Shown: piece by piece, positions 1 through 8,881 of the stretch
Position numbering within the stretch: the stretch's first letter is position 1
Layout of the letters: each line of letters opens with the position of its first letter
Source of the DNA: Echinicola strongylocentroti
Lineage (GTDB): Bacteria; Bacteroidota; Bacteroidia; Cytophagales; Cyclobacteriaceae
NCBI RefSeq assembly: GCF_003260975.1
Contig: NZ_CP030041.1
Coordinates: 1 to 64,000, forward strand
DNA length: 64,000 nt
Reading direction: 5' to 3'
The notes under the pieces: generated by a model
Database searches by the model: none
Seen by the model: only the letters and a program-made list of their open reading frames with translations
Told to the model about the DNA's origin: nothing
Position numbers and translations under genes: made by a program

Positions 1-2
1 TT

Positions 3-830
3 TGGAAAATAGGCATAGTGGAACATCCACAAAGTCATGAGACAATTTTCCGTATCATAGACCAAATCCATCATACAGCAAGTCGCCTTCACCATCAGGA
101 AAGCTGGAGCAGCGCTGACACTTACCAACAGTTTAAATCAAAATACAACAGTTTAATATCTAAAAACATCAGTTCAAATAATAAAACTACAGGCGTGACT
201 GGCAATAAGAACTTAGTAAACCAGTTAGTTCAGCTTTGGGACGCTACCGATACCATTACGGTAAAAGAAAAGCATAATGAAGAAAGGTGGCAGGAGGAGC
301 AAACTACAGAAACAGATGAAGCTCAACTTTCCGAAGGCATCTATGTGGACCAAGCAGGTTTGGTACTCTTACATCCGTTTATCAGCCAATTGTTTCATTC
401 CACTGGTCTAATGGATCAGGATAAGAACATACAAAATAAAACGCTTGCAGTACACCTTTTACATTATTTAGCAACAAAACAGGAAAATGCCTTTGAACAG
501 GATATGGTCTTTGAGAAGTACTGCTGTAATGTAGGTTTGGAGACTTCCCTGCAACGGGAGGTTTCCTTACCCCAACAAATGAAAGATGCTGCAGAAGAAT
601 TGCTCCAAGCGGTCATTGGACACTGGACGGCCATAAAAAACACACATGCAGATACCCTGAGAGCTGAATTCTTCAACAGACAAGGGAAATTGGTCACTCA
701 GGGAAACCACCACAAGTTGGTCATTGAACGGAAGACACAGGATGTCTTATTGGATCAATTGCCTTGGAACATCAGTTTGGTGAAGTTTCCCTGGAAGCAG
801 CAATTGCTGTTTGTGGAGTGGGGAAGGTGA
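3..830 (+). CDS. eCIS CIS_TMP-type protein, 5' partial
   Basis: The frame is open from base 3 and a GTG lies at 18, so the gene probably begins upstream of the window. About 270 residues are visible. The centre reads GIYVDQAGLVLLHPFISQLF and the end carries LPWNISLVKFPWK followed by VEW. An 'AGLVLLHPFL' block followed by a terminal 'LPW.IS.IK.PWM...L.VEW' block is what I know from the contractile injection system tape-measure-associated (CIS_TMP) family. Such genes sit among eCIS structural genes, beside the AAA+ ATPase and DUF4157 cargo, and the same is true here. The exact role (tape measure or assembly factor) is inferred from family and context only. Confidence 0.7.
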   Translation, partial: WKIGIVEHPQSHETIFRIIDQIHHTASRLHHQESWSSADTYQQFKSKYNSLISKNISSNNKTTGVTGNKNLVNQLVQLWDATDTITVKEKHNEERWQEEQTTETDEAQLSEGIYVDQAGLVLLHPFISQLFHSTGLMDQDKNIQNKTLAVHLLHYLATKQENAFEQDMVFEKYCCNVGLETSLQREVSLPQQMKDAAEELLQAVIGHWTAIKNTHADTLRAEFFNRQGKLVTQGNHHKLVIERKTQDVLLDQLPWNISLVKFPWKQQLLFVEWGR

Positions 831-1003
831 AATGGAAGTAACAGAGGAAGTACTATGATCGCAGTACGAGGCACGAAGTATCGGGAAGATTGATTCCGAT
901 AGCTACACGGAACAAAGCCAGCGCAGTGGACTGCCGACAGTAAGCTGTGGGCTTAGGTGGAAATAGGGACAGTTATCTCATATTAACCAATGATGAAACA
1001 GCC

Positions 1004-2848
1004 ATGAGAGAATTAAAACAGAAAAATAAACCGGGCCAGCAAACCAATAATTCACTTTTCAGGAAAGCTGATGACCAGTCCAATGATTTTTTTGGTGTAC
1101 AGGCCAAACTGAATATGGGACAGCCGGGGGACCAATATGAAAAAGAAGCAGATGCGGTGGCAGACCAAGTTATGAATACTGCTACGAGCACAGATGCTGT
1201 CCAATCGAAAGGTGCCGAGGACGAAGAAGTCCAGCAGAAACCATTGTCAGCATCCATTAGTACGGTGCAAAAACAAGAGATGGAGGAAGAACCTGTCCAA
1301 TCAAAAGCAGAAGAGGAAGAAGCCGTTCAAACCAAAACCGAGGAAGAACAACCTCTGCAAAGCAAAGAAGAGGAGGAGCCGGTACAAGCCAAATGTGCCG
1401 AATGCGAAAAGGAGGAAGCTACCATGGCCGCCACAGAAGACAGTGAAGAGCCGCTAAAAGCTGAAGCGGTGGAAAAGGAAGATCCTCTCCAGAAGAAAAC
1501 CGAAGAGGAAAAGCTCCAATCCAAAGCAGACAGTACGCTACAAGGTATAGAAGGCCCATTAAACAAAAGCAAAGGAAGGGGAAATCCACTGGACAAAAAT
1601 ACGAAACAAGAAATGGAAACCGGTTTTGCGGCGGATTTCAGCAAGGTCAACATCCATACGGATGAAAAAGCAGCGGAGATGAGCAGCAAAATTGGTGCGC
1701 AGGCATTTACCCATGGCCACGACATTTACTTCAATAAAGGAAAATACCAGCCTGATTCCTCTAAAGGAAAGCACCTATTGGCACACGAGCTTACCCATAC
1801 TATTCAACAGAAAGGAATGGTCCAGAAAAAGGTTCAGGCGAGATTAGGAGACGGACATGACTTTCCTGCTACCAGCAGGTTTTCACGAAATGCCACGCTG
1901 GAATCTACCTATGACAATTTCGGTACCGTACAGTCCGGAAGTAACGGTACTCACGTGACCATGATCCAAAATGCCCTTGTGGGGCTTAATTATCCGCTAC
2001 CTCGTTTTGGTGCGGATGGCTCTTTTGGGGATGAGACGCAGCGTGCCGTCAAAGCTTTTCAAGAAGATGTCGGGGTCAAAGTGGACGGCATTGTAGGGGC
2101 CAACACCATAGACTTCTTGGACAAAAGAGACCGCGGTCAGGAAGTAGATCCAGCTCCGTTGCCGGTAATTGGCAATTCGCCTATCAACCTCGATAATGTC
2201 ACTGCACAGCCTGGAGCGGCGCCATCCCGAGCACTTGGGGCCGGGGTCTGGGGACTGACGTTTCCTGAAAATGTCCAGGTAAACCTTGAAGTAATTGACA
2301 ATGGAGCCGTATGGCAACCAGTGATCGTAGGTGTTACGGGCAATTACAGCTTGCAGACACGTCTGCTTCCTGGTGTGGCTGAGGTGAGCGGACCAGGAGG
2401 TAATTCTACTGCAGCCAATTACTGCAATCAAATCAATGATATGAACAGCTTGACACTGGTAGGGGGAAACTGGTTCATGGCATCTGCTGTACTGGCACAT
2501 GAAAGGGTGCATGCCGAAAAGTTCAGGGATGCACTGATCGATCCATCAGTGCTCACCCCCTTAGAAACAGCCATTGAAGGCATTACCATTCCCAAGCACT
2601 TTGCCCCCAATGCCGGCATCGCAGAGCTTATGATCAGGGTAAGTCCCACGTATCTAACTGCACTCAGCAATGCACAAACCAATTGGCTGAACCAAATTTT
2701 GGTCCTAGTAGGTGGAGACCATGGCGCTCCTGCCGGTACTGGGCCGACCTATGATGCCGAAAAGGAAATTCTCAATCCCATGATCAGAAGAATCTGTCAT
2801 CACGCAAAGGCCAACGGATGGCCATCCTGTCCACCATTGTGTACTTAA
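1004..2848 (+). CDS. DUF4157 eCIS cargo protein with PG-binding domain and second HExxH
   Basis: 614 aa from ATG 1004, chosen over the GTG at 947 because the next DUF4157 gene begins in the same way. Residues about 29-57 hold the FFGVQAKLNMGQPGDQYEKE tag. Residues about 65-190 are Glu-rich repeats of the form EEEPVQSK, including CAECEKEE. A DUF4157 core follows, with HELTH at 261-265. Residues about 310-371 are a PG_binding_1 domain (DGSFGDETQRAVKAFQ). The C-terminal part has a second zincin-like motif, HERVH at 499-503, and a Cys-rich tail (CHH, CPPLC). DUF4157 proteins are enriched beside eCIS genes and are thought to be loaded cargo. The second HExxH suggests that the C-terminal domain is a metallopeptidase effector; this is inference. 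Confidence 0.75.
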   Translation: MRELKQKNKPGQQTNNSLFRKADDQSNDFFGVQAKLNMGQPGDQYEKEADAVADQVMNTATSTDAVQSKGAEDEEVQQKPLSASISTVQKQEMEEEPVQSKAEEEEAVQTKTEEEQPLQSKEEEEPVQAKCAECEKEEATMAATEDSEEPLKAEAVEKEDPLQKKTEEEKLQSKADSTLQGIEGPLNKSKGRGNPLDKNTKQEMETGFAADFSKVNIHTDEKAAEMSSKIGAQAFTHGHDIYFNKGKYQPDSSKGKHLLAHELTHTIQQKGMVQKKVQARLGDGHDFPATSRFSRNATLESTYDNFGTVQSGSNGTHVTMIQNALVGLNYPLPRFGADGSFGDETQRAVKAFQEDVGVKVDGIVGANTIDFLDKRDRGQEVDPAPLPVIGNSPINLDNVTAQPGAAPSRALGAGVWGLTFPENVQVNLEVIDNGAVWQPVIVGVTGNYSLQTRLLPGVAEVSGPGGNSTAANYCNQINDMNSLTLVGGNWFMASAVLAHERVHAEKFRDALIDPSVLTPLETAIEGITIPKHFAPNAGIAELMIRVSPTYLTALSNAQTNWLNQILVLVGGDHGAPAGTGPTYDAEKEILNPMIRRICHHAKANGWPSCPPLCT

Positions 2849-2920
2849 AGTACTACTTCAATGTATGCCTTAAGTGTATATTTCTATGTCATAGTTTGGA
2901 TTAGTTATCATCATCATACC

Positions 2921-3490
2921 ATGAACACCATTGTGAAAAATACCATTGACATCCCTCTCCAAGAAATACTTGGTCAAGCCGGATCAGCGCGATCAGGCAG
3001 TAATAGTCCGTTGACCGTGACGGTTGAAGAACTGTTTTGGAGTCCGGATTCTGAACCACTGGAAATTACTTTGAACTGTATCAGTGATGCTCCTTTGGAA
3101 ATAGTCAACCCCTTATATTACTTGAAAATGGAATGGATCGACAAAGGACAAAAGGTAATCCCACTGGAGGATAAAGTGCCAGTCCTTTTACTTAACCTTA
3201 ACCGGCCGCTGGATCCAGAAAGGGACTTTGATTTTGTCGTCAAAAAGGTAACCTATAATAAAAACCAATGTGATATAAATGAAGTAGTCAACCAGAGCAC
3301 CCTTAATTTCGCTCCGAAGTCCAAGTACCAGTTTACATTGGCATTTCCATCCATCGAAAATCAAAAGGAAACAATAGGCTACCTAAGGATTTTTGGCAAT
3401 CTAGTGCCCTTTACTACAGACCAAGACTCAAAAAAGAGCAATCCTTTCCGTACCAATATAGTACCCATAAAACATTCCCCATGTGAATAA
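2921..3490 (+). CDS. Uncharacterised protein between two eCIS cargo genes
   Basis: 189 aa from ATG 2921 (MNTIVKN). An upstream in-frame ATG at 2861 would add a hydrophobic leader, but the sequence there (YFYVIVWISYHHH) does not look like a clean signal peptide. No family is recognised. The protein looks beta-rich, with alternating hydrophobic stretches (LTVTVEELFW, LEITLNCISDAPLEIV, VPVLLLNLN). It ends 31 bp before the next DUF4157 gene and follows the previous one by 72 bp, so it is probably cotranscribed with them. Possible roles are an immunity protein, a cargo chaperone or a small cargo; nothing in the sequence decides between these. Confidence 0.55.
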   Translation: MNTIVKNTIDIPLQEILGQAGSARSGSNSPLTVTVEELFWSPDSEPLEITLNCISDAPLEIVNPLYYLKMEWIDKGQKVIPLEDKVPVLLLNLNRPLDPERDFDFVVKKVTYNKNQCDINEVVNQSTLNFAPKSKYQFTLAFPSIENQKETIGYLRIFGNLVPFTTDQDSKKSNPFRTNIVPIKHSPCE

Positions 3491-3521
3491 TTCTCTCCGA
3501 AGAGACCCAAGACGTACCTAG

Positions 3522-6500
3522 ATGAAACACTTCAGCTCCAAAACGAATCAGTCCAAAGGCAATCCAGCCCAAAAGCAACCCGAAAACTTCTTTCAGGCCA
3601 AGTTGAACGTAGGTCAACCTGGGGATAAATTCGAAATGGAAGCTGATCAAATGGCAGACCAAGTAGTCAGTGGTATCCATGAAACCGATACCACAAATGC
3701 ACCATCCCCAGAAACCACCGTCCAAACACAGCAAGAGGAAGAACTCGCAACGGCAGAAAATACCGAAACTGAAGTACAGGAAAAATCGCTCGCCGAGTCC
3801 GTCACACCAGTGGTACAGCCACAAATGGAAGAAGAGCAGGTACAGGAAAAAGAAGAGGAAGAGGAGCTCCAAATGCAGGATGACGAGGAACTTCAGAAAA
3901 GCCCCAGTGCCAGTGATGACGATGATCCCAATGAAGGAAATATACAAGCCCAGTCCGAGCACAGCAAGGCTGTAAGCCCCCAACTAGAGAGCCAAATCAA
4001 ATCCGGCAGCGGAGGCAGTCCAATGGATCCCAATACCCAATCCAGCATGGAAAGTGGCTTTGGAGCGGATTTCAGCGGAGTCAATATCCATACCGACAGC
4101 AGTGCAGTACAGATGAGCAGTGACCTAGGTGCACAGGCCTTTACGCACGGTAATGACATCTATTTCAACGAAGGAAAGTATAATCCCAGCAGTCCGTCAG
4201 GGCAGCATCTCCTGGCCCATGAGCTGACCCACACCATCCAGCAGGGCAGCAGCAATGCCGTGCAGGGAAAGATGGTACAGAAGGAAGGGGAGGAGGATGC
4301 CCCACAGCAAGACCCGAACGAAATATTAAAGACATTTTACCTCCCATCCGTAAAAGCGAGGCACTTACAAGTTTATCAGGCCTGGGCCTCCCAAAGAAAC
4401 CTCGTAAGGAAACACAATTATTCAAGGGATACCAATGCAAACGACAAACCTCAACAAGTGAGAAATTGGAAAAACCACTATTGGGACAAGCTAGAAAACA
4501 TTGAGAATATTGGTTTGCATGAAGATTTTACCGGAGTAAAGAAAATAGGGATTCCTGGTGATAGAGAAATCAGTGGCCGAAGAAGAACACTTCTGAAGAA
4601 ATTAACTATCCCAGACTGGAGTAAAAATGGAGTAGTACAGGAAGGTAAAGACCGATATGAAGTTGATCACATCGTAGAACTACAGGTGTCAGGCTGGGCA
4701 GAGGACCAACGAGGAAACGATTTTCCCAATTTAGAATTATTGGATGGTCGATCAAATGCTTCGGCAGGTTCAAAGACAAGGAGTAATGTAGAGAATATAG
4801 TCAGAGACTATTTGGAAGCGAATGGAGAGGGCAACACACAGGCTGATGCTCAACGATACATGTCTTCAAATGACATCGTTTTTGAAAGGGTAGAAATGGG
4901 AAGTGGTGATTATGCCGGTGAATCCAGACCTTCTGAATATTGGACGAGAGAGGAAATTACACAAGGAGTCCATCTATCAGACTTAGAAGATTTGGGGAAT
5001 ATAGGTGAGCCAGGGACTCCTACTGAGTTTGCCCTCATGACACCCGATGATGGCTACCTAATGCAGCTTTTTCCTCACGAGGAGAACAACCTTAATATTT
5101 CTATTCCTGCAGATAGTACAGTAGCAAAGTCGGTCGCAGGACTAACGCTATCACAAATAAACCTCAGTGCGGGCTTTGATAGCTTAGAAAATGACACGAA
5201 TATAGGCACAGCAACAGTGGCCTGGGATTTACCTGATAAATTCAGTGCGCCACCGGGCACTTTTACGATTAATTTAAAAAAATCGGAAAGTCAATATGCG
5301 GGAAAACTCGGAAACCTTCCAGAGCTAGGAAGTGATTTTGAGCACTTAAGTCCGATTTCATTTTCTGGGCTTGAAGTAACTGACGAAGGATTAATTGCGG
5401 AAGGGGTGCTTACGCCTTCGTTATCTTTCCTTCAGGATGCAGCAATAAGAGTTGGGATACGAGGAAAGGAGATTTATTTCAGTGCAGAATATAGCCCATC
5501 AAACATCACGCTTCCCATTCCAAGGTTAAATGTTAATTCAGCTACGTTAGCTGTCGGATATAGCACATTGCAGGGGTTTGAAGTAAGCGGGGATGCTGAA
5601 CTAGAAATGCAAGGAATAGCCACAGGAAATATTACCGCGGGATTTTCAGAGGCAGAAGGACTTTATCTAAGAGGCGAAATTAATTTTGACGAACAACTTT
5701 TTGGAGAGACCCAAGCGAGTGCACGTATCGCATATGAAAATGAATCCTGGACCGTAGGCGGAACAATAACTATTCCTCGAAATAAGGTTCGCGGAGTCAA
5801 AAGCGCAACCATCAATGCCACTTACAGCGAAAATACTTTCAGTGCCACAGGTGAAGCTGAGCTTGACATTCCGGGCATAGAGCGTGGCTCTATGTCCATC
5901 GAGTACGGTGATGAGGGCTTTTCCATTGGTGGTGATTTTGACCTGAGTAGTGACATCCCGGGAATCTCTGGAGGAAATGTAGCCGTCCGTGTGTCCAAGG
6001 AATCTGGTGCTGAAGAATATGATGTTTTTGTTTCTGGAACGGCGCAGCCGGATATTCCGGGCATATCATCCGAATTGTCGGTTACCTATGAAAATGGCGC
6101 CCTGACGATCGAAGGACGGGCTTCCTACGAGCGGGGAATGCTGAGTGGCACCATTGAGGTAGGCGCTACCAATCGTGCTATCGGAGAGGACGGAGAGCCT
6201 ACAGGAGAGCCAGACGATACCATGCGGGTATATGGCGGTGGCAGCCTCACGCTACAATTGACCCCTTGGCTGGAGGCTACTGCCGGCGTCACATTTACCC
6301 CAGAAGGTGAGATTGAAGTAACTGCGCGATTAGCTGCAGACAGCTACGAGGTGTTCAGCAGAAGAGAAGTTAACCGCAACCTGTTTACGGTACCTACCAT
6401 AGAAATCCCCTTGTTTGCCATTCCGCTGGGACCACGCAGTATTGGGTTGGTGGCGCAAATTGGCGGTGGATTGGATTTTACGGCAGGTTTTGGCCCAGGA

Positions 6501-7046
6501 GAATTACGCAATATGTCTGCGGAAATTACCTATAACCCTGAACGGGAAGAGGAAACTACGGTAGCAGGTCATGGGGAATTTGCCATTCCTGCAGATGCTG
6601 GTTTGACCTTGCGTGGTGACTTGAGCTTGGGCGTGAGTGTCGGTATTGCCAGCTTGACGGGCGGAATTGAGCTTGCGGGATCTTTGGGGCTGGAAGGTGA
6701 GGCTGCTGCTGAAGTAGATGTCAACTGGAGCCCCCAAACTGGCTTGGCCCTGGACGCAGAAGGACGGGTTACGGTCAATCCAAAATTCACCTTCGACCTG
6801 AACGCCTTTGCCCGGGCCAGTTTGGGAATCGGATGGTTTTCGATTTCCGAAACTTGGCGTCACAACCTTGCTTCGTACGAATGGGGTCCCGACATCCAAT
6901 TTGGCGTAGTATTTCCGGTTCACTACAGGGAAGGAGAAGCTTTCGATATGTCCTTTGATGATATTGAGGTTATCTATCCTGATTTGGATGTTATTGACAT
7001 GGCGAAAGGGCTTGCCAGGGATGTTAAAAACGATATATTTTCTTAA
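3522..7046 (+). CDS. Giant DUF4157 eCIS cargo with internal HNH-like nuclease motif
   Basis: 1174 aa. The N-terminus has the tag FFQAKLNVGQPGDKFEMEAD (about 24-43), then Glu/Gln-rich repeats (about 70-145), then a DUF4157 core with HELTH at 233-237. Residues 381-387 read VDHIVEL and are followed by NLELLDGRSNASAGS. This D-H...E, N-L-x-L-L-D pattern is typical of HNH/beta-beta-alpha-metal toxin nucleases. From about residue 500 to 1130 the protein is long, beta-rich and repetitive, with recurring LDIPGIERG, SDIPGISGG and PDIPGISSEL units spaced about 40 residues apart. A nuclease placed between the loading tag and a large beta-repeat body is unusual, because toxin domains usually sit at the C-terminus. 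The function is inferred from motifs and eCIS context. Confidence 0.72.
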   Translation: MKHFSSKTNQSKGNPAQKQPENFFQAKLNVGQPGDKFEMEADQMADQVVSGIHETDTTNAPSPETTVQTQQEEELATAENTETEVQEKSLAESVTPVVQPQMEEEQVQEKEEEEELQMQDDEELQKSPSASDDDDPNEGNIQAQSEHSKAVSPQLESQIKSGSGGSPMDPNTQSSMESGFGADFSGVNIHTDSSAVQMSSDLGAQAFTHGNDIYFNEGKYNPSSPSGQHLLAHELTHTIQQGSSNAVQGKMVQKEGEEDAPQQDPNEILKTFYLPSVKARHLQVYQAWASQRNLVRKHNYSRDTNANDKPQQVRNWKNHYWDKLENIENIGLHEDFTGVKKIGIPGDREISGRRRTLLKKLTIPDWSKNGVVQEGKDRYEVDHIVELQVSGWAEDQRGNDFPNLELLDGRSNASAGSKTRSNVENIVRDYLEANGEGNTQADAQRYMSSNDIVFERVEMGSGDYAGESRPSEYWTREEITQGVHLSDLEDLGNIGEPGTPTEFALMTPDDGYLMQLFPHEENNLNISIPADSTVAKSVAGLTLSQINLSAGFDSLENDTNIGTATVAWDLPDKFSAPPGTFTINLKKSESQYAGKLGNLPELGSDFEHLSPISFSGLEVTDEGLIAEGVLTPSLSFLQDAAIRVGIRGKEIYFSAEYSPSNITLPIPRLNVNSATLAVGYSTLQGFEVSGDAELEMQGIATGNITAGFSEAEGLYLRGEINFDEQLFGETQASARIAYENESWTVGGTITIPRNKVRGVKSATINATYSENTFSATGEAELDIPGIERGSMSIEYGDEGFSIGGDFDLSSDIPGISGGNVAVRVSKESGAEEYDVFVSGTAQPDIPGISSELSVTYENGALTIEGRASYERGMLSGTIEVGATNRAIGEDGEPTGEPDDTMRVYGGGSLTLQLTPWLEATAGVTFTPEGEIEVTARLAADSYEVFSRREVNRNLFTVPTIEIPLFAIPLGPRSIGLVAQIGGGLDFTAGFGPGELRNMSAEITYNPEREEETTVAGHGEFAIPADAGLTLRGDLSLGVSVGIASLTGGIELAGSLGLEGEAAAEVDVNWSPQTGLALDAEGRVTVNPKFTFDLNAFARASLGIGWFSISETWRHNLASYEWGPDIQFGVVFPVHYREGEAFDMSFDDIEVIYPDLDVIDMAKGLARDVKNDIFS

Positions 7047-7055
7047 ATTACTACT

Positions 7056-7925
7056 ATGGAAACCAAAAAAGCTATCGAACTTAACAATCAGGGAGCCAAG
7101 CATTTCCTTAATGGAAAATTTGACCAGGCGGTTTCCTGCTATGAAGAAGCCTACAAGCTTCATCCAGAAAACACCTCCCTACTTAATAACATGGGATTGT
7201 ACTATCATCAGCAGAAGGATTTTGACAAAGCCCTGTCATTTTTCCAAAAAGCCATTGACCTGGAAGCGAAGGCCAGTTATATGGTAAATGCAGGAAATGC
7301 ACTGGCCATGCAGGGCAAGCTCGAAGAAGCCCGAAAACAGTACCAAAACACCGTCAAAAAGTTCCCTAAGGCATTGGGTGCATGGATCAGTTTGGCCCGT
7401 CTAGCCACGCATCAAAACCGCTTGGGAGACGCCAGGGCCTATTGGAATGAGGTAGTCCAACTGGCCCCTAAGGCAGAGAATTATCTGGAACTGGCCAAGC
7501 TCATGATCCTCCAAAAAGACCTCGAACCAGCTCTGGAGCTGTTATATGCTACTTCCGGCAAAAGTGAACTTGCAGAAGTCTGGTTTCAGATCGGTAGATG
7601 TGAATTTCAGCTCCGGAACCATGGGTTAGCTGAAAAGGCTTTAATGAGGGCATTGGCCAGCTCTCCCGATCATACTGACTTTAGGTACTATCTAGCCTTG
7701 AACTACCTTGCCAAGGGAGATACCCAAAAAGGCCTTGAACAACTGGATATCCTGTTAAAATACAACGCCAACAATCCAGATATCTTAACTGAAAAAGGCG
7801 TCATTCTTAGCAGTTTGCACCGGTATGATGAAGCCTTATCGCTATTTGAAAGGGCATTGGAAATCAAGCCGGGATATACCAAAGCGACGCATTATAAGAA
7901 GCTCATCGAAAACCAAACATCCTGA
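7056..7925 (+). CDS. TPR-repeat protein in eCIS cargo operon
   Basis: 289 aa with no signal peptide, so probably cytoplasmic. It is built of tandem tetratricopeptide repeats throughout (for example LLNNMGLYYHQQKDFDKALS near the start and ILSSLHRYDEALSLFERALE near the end). It begins 9 bp after the giant cargo gene and ends 4 bp before the muramidase gene, which implies one transcript. TPR proteins mediate protein contacts. Here a role in cargo loading or assembly of the injection particle is plausible, but this is inferred from position alone. Confidence 0.75.
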   Translation: METKKAIELNNQGAKHFLNGKFDQAVSCYEEAYKLHPENTSLLNNMGLYYHQQKDFDKALSFFQKAIDLEAKASYMVNAGNALAMQGKLEEARKQYQNTVKKFPKALGAWISLARLATHQNRLGDARAYWNEVVQLAPKAENYLELAKLMILQKDLEPALELLYATSGKSELAEVWFQIGRCEFQLRNHGLAEKALMRALASSPDHTDFRYYLALNYLAKGDTQKGLEQLDILLKYNANNPDILTEKGVILSSLHRYDEALSLFERALEIKPGYTKATHYKKLIENQTS

Positions 7926-7929
7926 AACT

Positions 7930-8751
7930 ATGAAAACCATTAAATACCGTTCTCGTGGACCTGAAGTACGTTTTTTGGAAGAAATACTGTCCGATATGGA
8001 CTATCAAGTTTTTGTTTCCAACTATTTTGGACTGGACACCCATCATGCGATCTGGAACTATCAGCAGAAAAATGATTTGGTGGTGGATGGAATCGTAGGG
8101 CTAAAAACCTGGAGCAAACTGCTCGAACAAAATCCTGAGGTGCTCCAACAGAACAACAAACTGCTCGCAGAACAGGACTTAATCGCTTTTGGAAAGGAAT
8201 ATGACCTGGAACTGGCTACAGTCAAAGCTGTAAATGAAGTGGAAAGCAGTGGTAAAGGCTTTCTTGCCGATGGAAGGGCTAAGATTCTTTTTGAAGGACA
8301 TGTATTCTGGCGACAGCTGAAACAAAGAGGCATTGATCCCAATGATTACTATAACCAGCAAACAAGCAATGTACTCTATCCAGAATGGACACGAAACCAT
8401 TACAAAGGAGGAGGTGCTGAATATGATCGGTTGCAAAAAGCCGTTAATATAGACACAAAAGCCGAATTTGAAGAGGCGGCTTATTCATCTGCTTCTTGGG
8501 GAGCCTTTCAGATCATGGGGTACCATGCCCAGAACCTTGGTTATCCATCCGTCAAAGACTTTGTCCAAAAGATGCAAAAACATGAGCGGGAGCATTTGAA
8601 AGCCTTCGGGAGGTTTCTTGCAACGAACAACCTAATCAGGCACCTGAAGCAAAAAGATTGGGCCAAATTCGCTAGGGGGTATAATGGCCCCGCCTACGCC
8701 CAAAACCACTATGATGTCAAGCTCCAACGTGCCTATGAAAGGTATAAGTGA
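7930..8751 (+). CDS. Peptidoglycan-binding N-acetylmuramidase family protein
   Basis: 273 aa from ATG 7930; the open frame extends upstream but overlaps the TPR gene, so the ATG just after its stop is preferred. The N-terminal third is a PG_binding_1-type domain (RSRGPEVRFLEEIL ... VDGIVGLKTWSKLL). The rest matches the phage/T6SS N-acetylmuramidase (DUF3380) family: VNEVESSGKGFLADGRAKIL with FEGHVFW, then SASWGAFQIMGYHA. The Glu in NEVESSG is the expected catalytic acid. It has no signal peptide, as expected for endolysin-like proteins. In an eCIS locus such an enzyme could release particles by lysis or act as cargo; the sequence does not decide. Confidence 0.8.
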   Translation: MKTIKYRSRGPEVRFLEEILSDMDYQVFVSNYFGLDTHHAIWNYQQKNDLVVDGIVGLKTWSKLLEQNPEVLQQNNKLLAEQDLIAFGKEYDLELATVKAVNEVESSGKGFLADGRAKILFEGHVFWRQLKQRGIDPNDYYNQQTSNVLYPEWTRNHYKGGGAEYDRLQKAVNIDTKAEFEEAAYSSASWGAFQIMGYHAQNLGYPSVKDFVQKMQKHEREHLKAFGRFLATNNLIRHLKQKDWAKFARGYNGPAYAQNHYDVKLQRAYERYK

Positions 8752-8769
8752 AAGGCGAAGTCAAGCCAC

Positions 8770-8806
8770 GAAATATACATTAGCCTATTCATTACAGGCT
8801 GAATAG
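8770..8806. repeat. Degenerate remnant of the AACCCGG palindromic element (tentative)
   Basis: The stretch ACGAAATATACATTAGCCTA resembles the end of the AACCCGG element found elsewhere in the window (CCGGAATATGCATTAGCCTA). It is followed by a 7-bp hairpin, CTATTCA/TGAATAG, at 8785-8806. It lies in the 130-bp gap between the muramidase and ATPase genes. The match is short and may be chance. Confidence 0.35.
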
Positions 8807-8881
8807 CCTGGCGGTAGACAGTCGCACGGTCAACCATTGCACCTGTACACCTTACGACACATCAACTTTATAACCTCACCT

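Noticed and set aside
831..1003. Possible small gene or full repeat in the first intergenic gap
   Set aside because: No ORF with a credible start, and no match to the repeat families seen elsewhere in the window.
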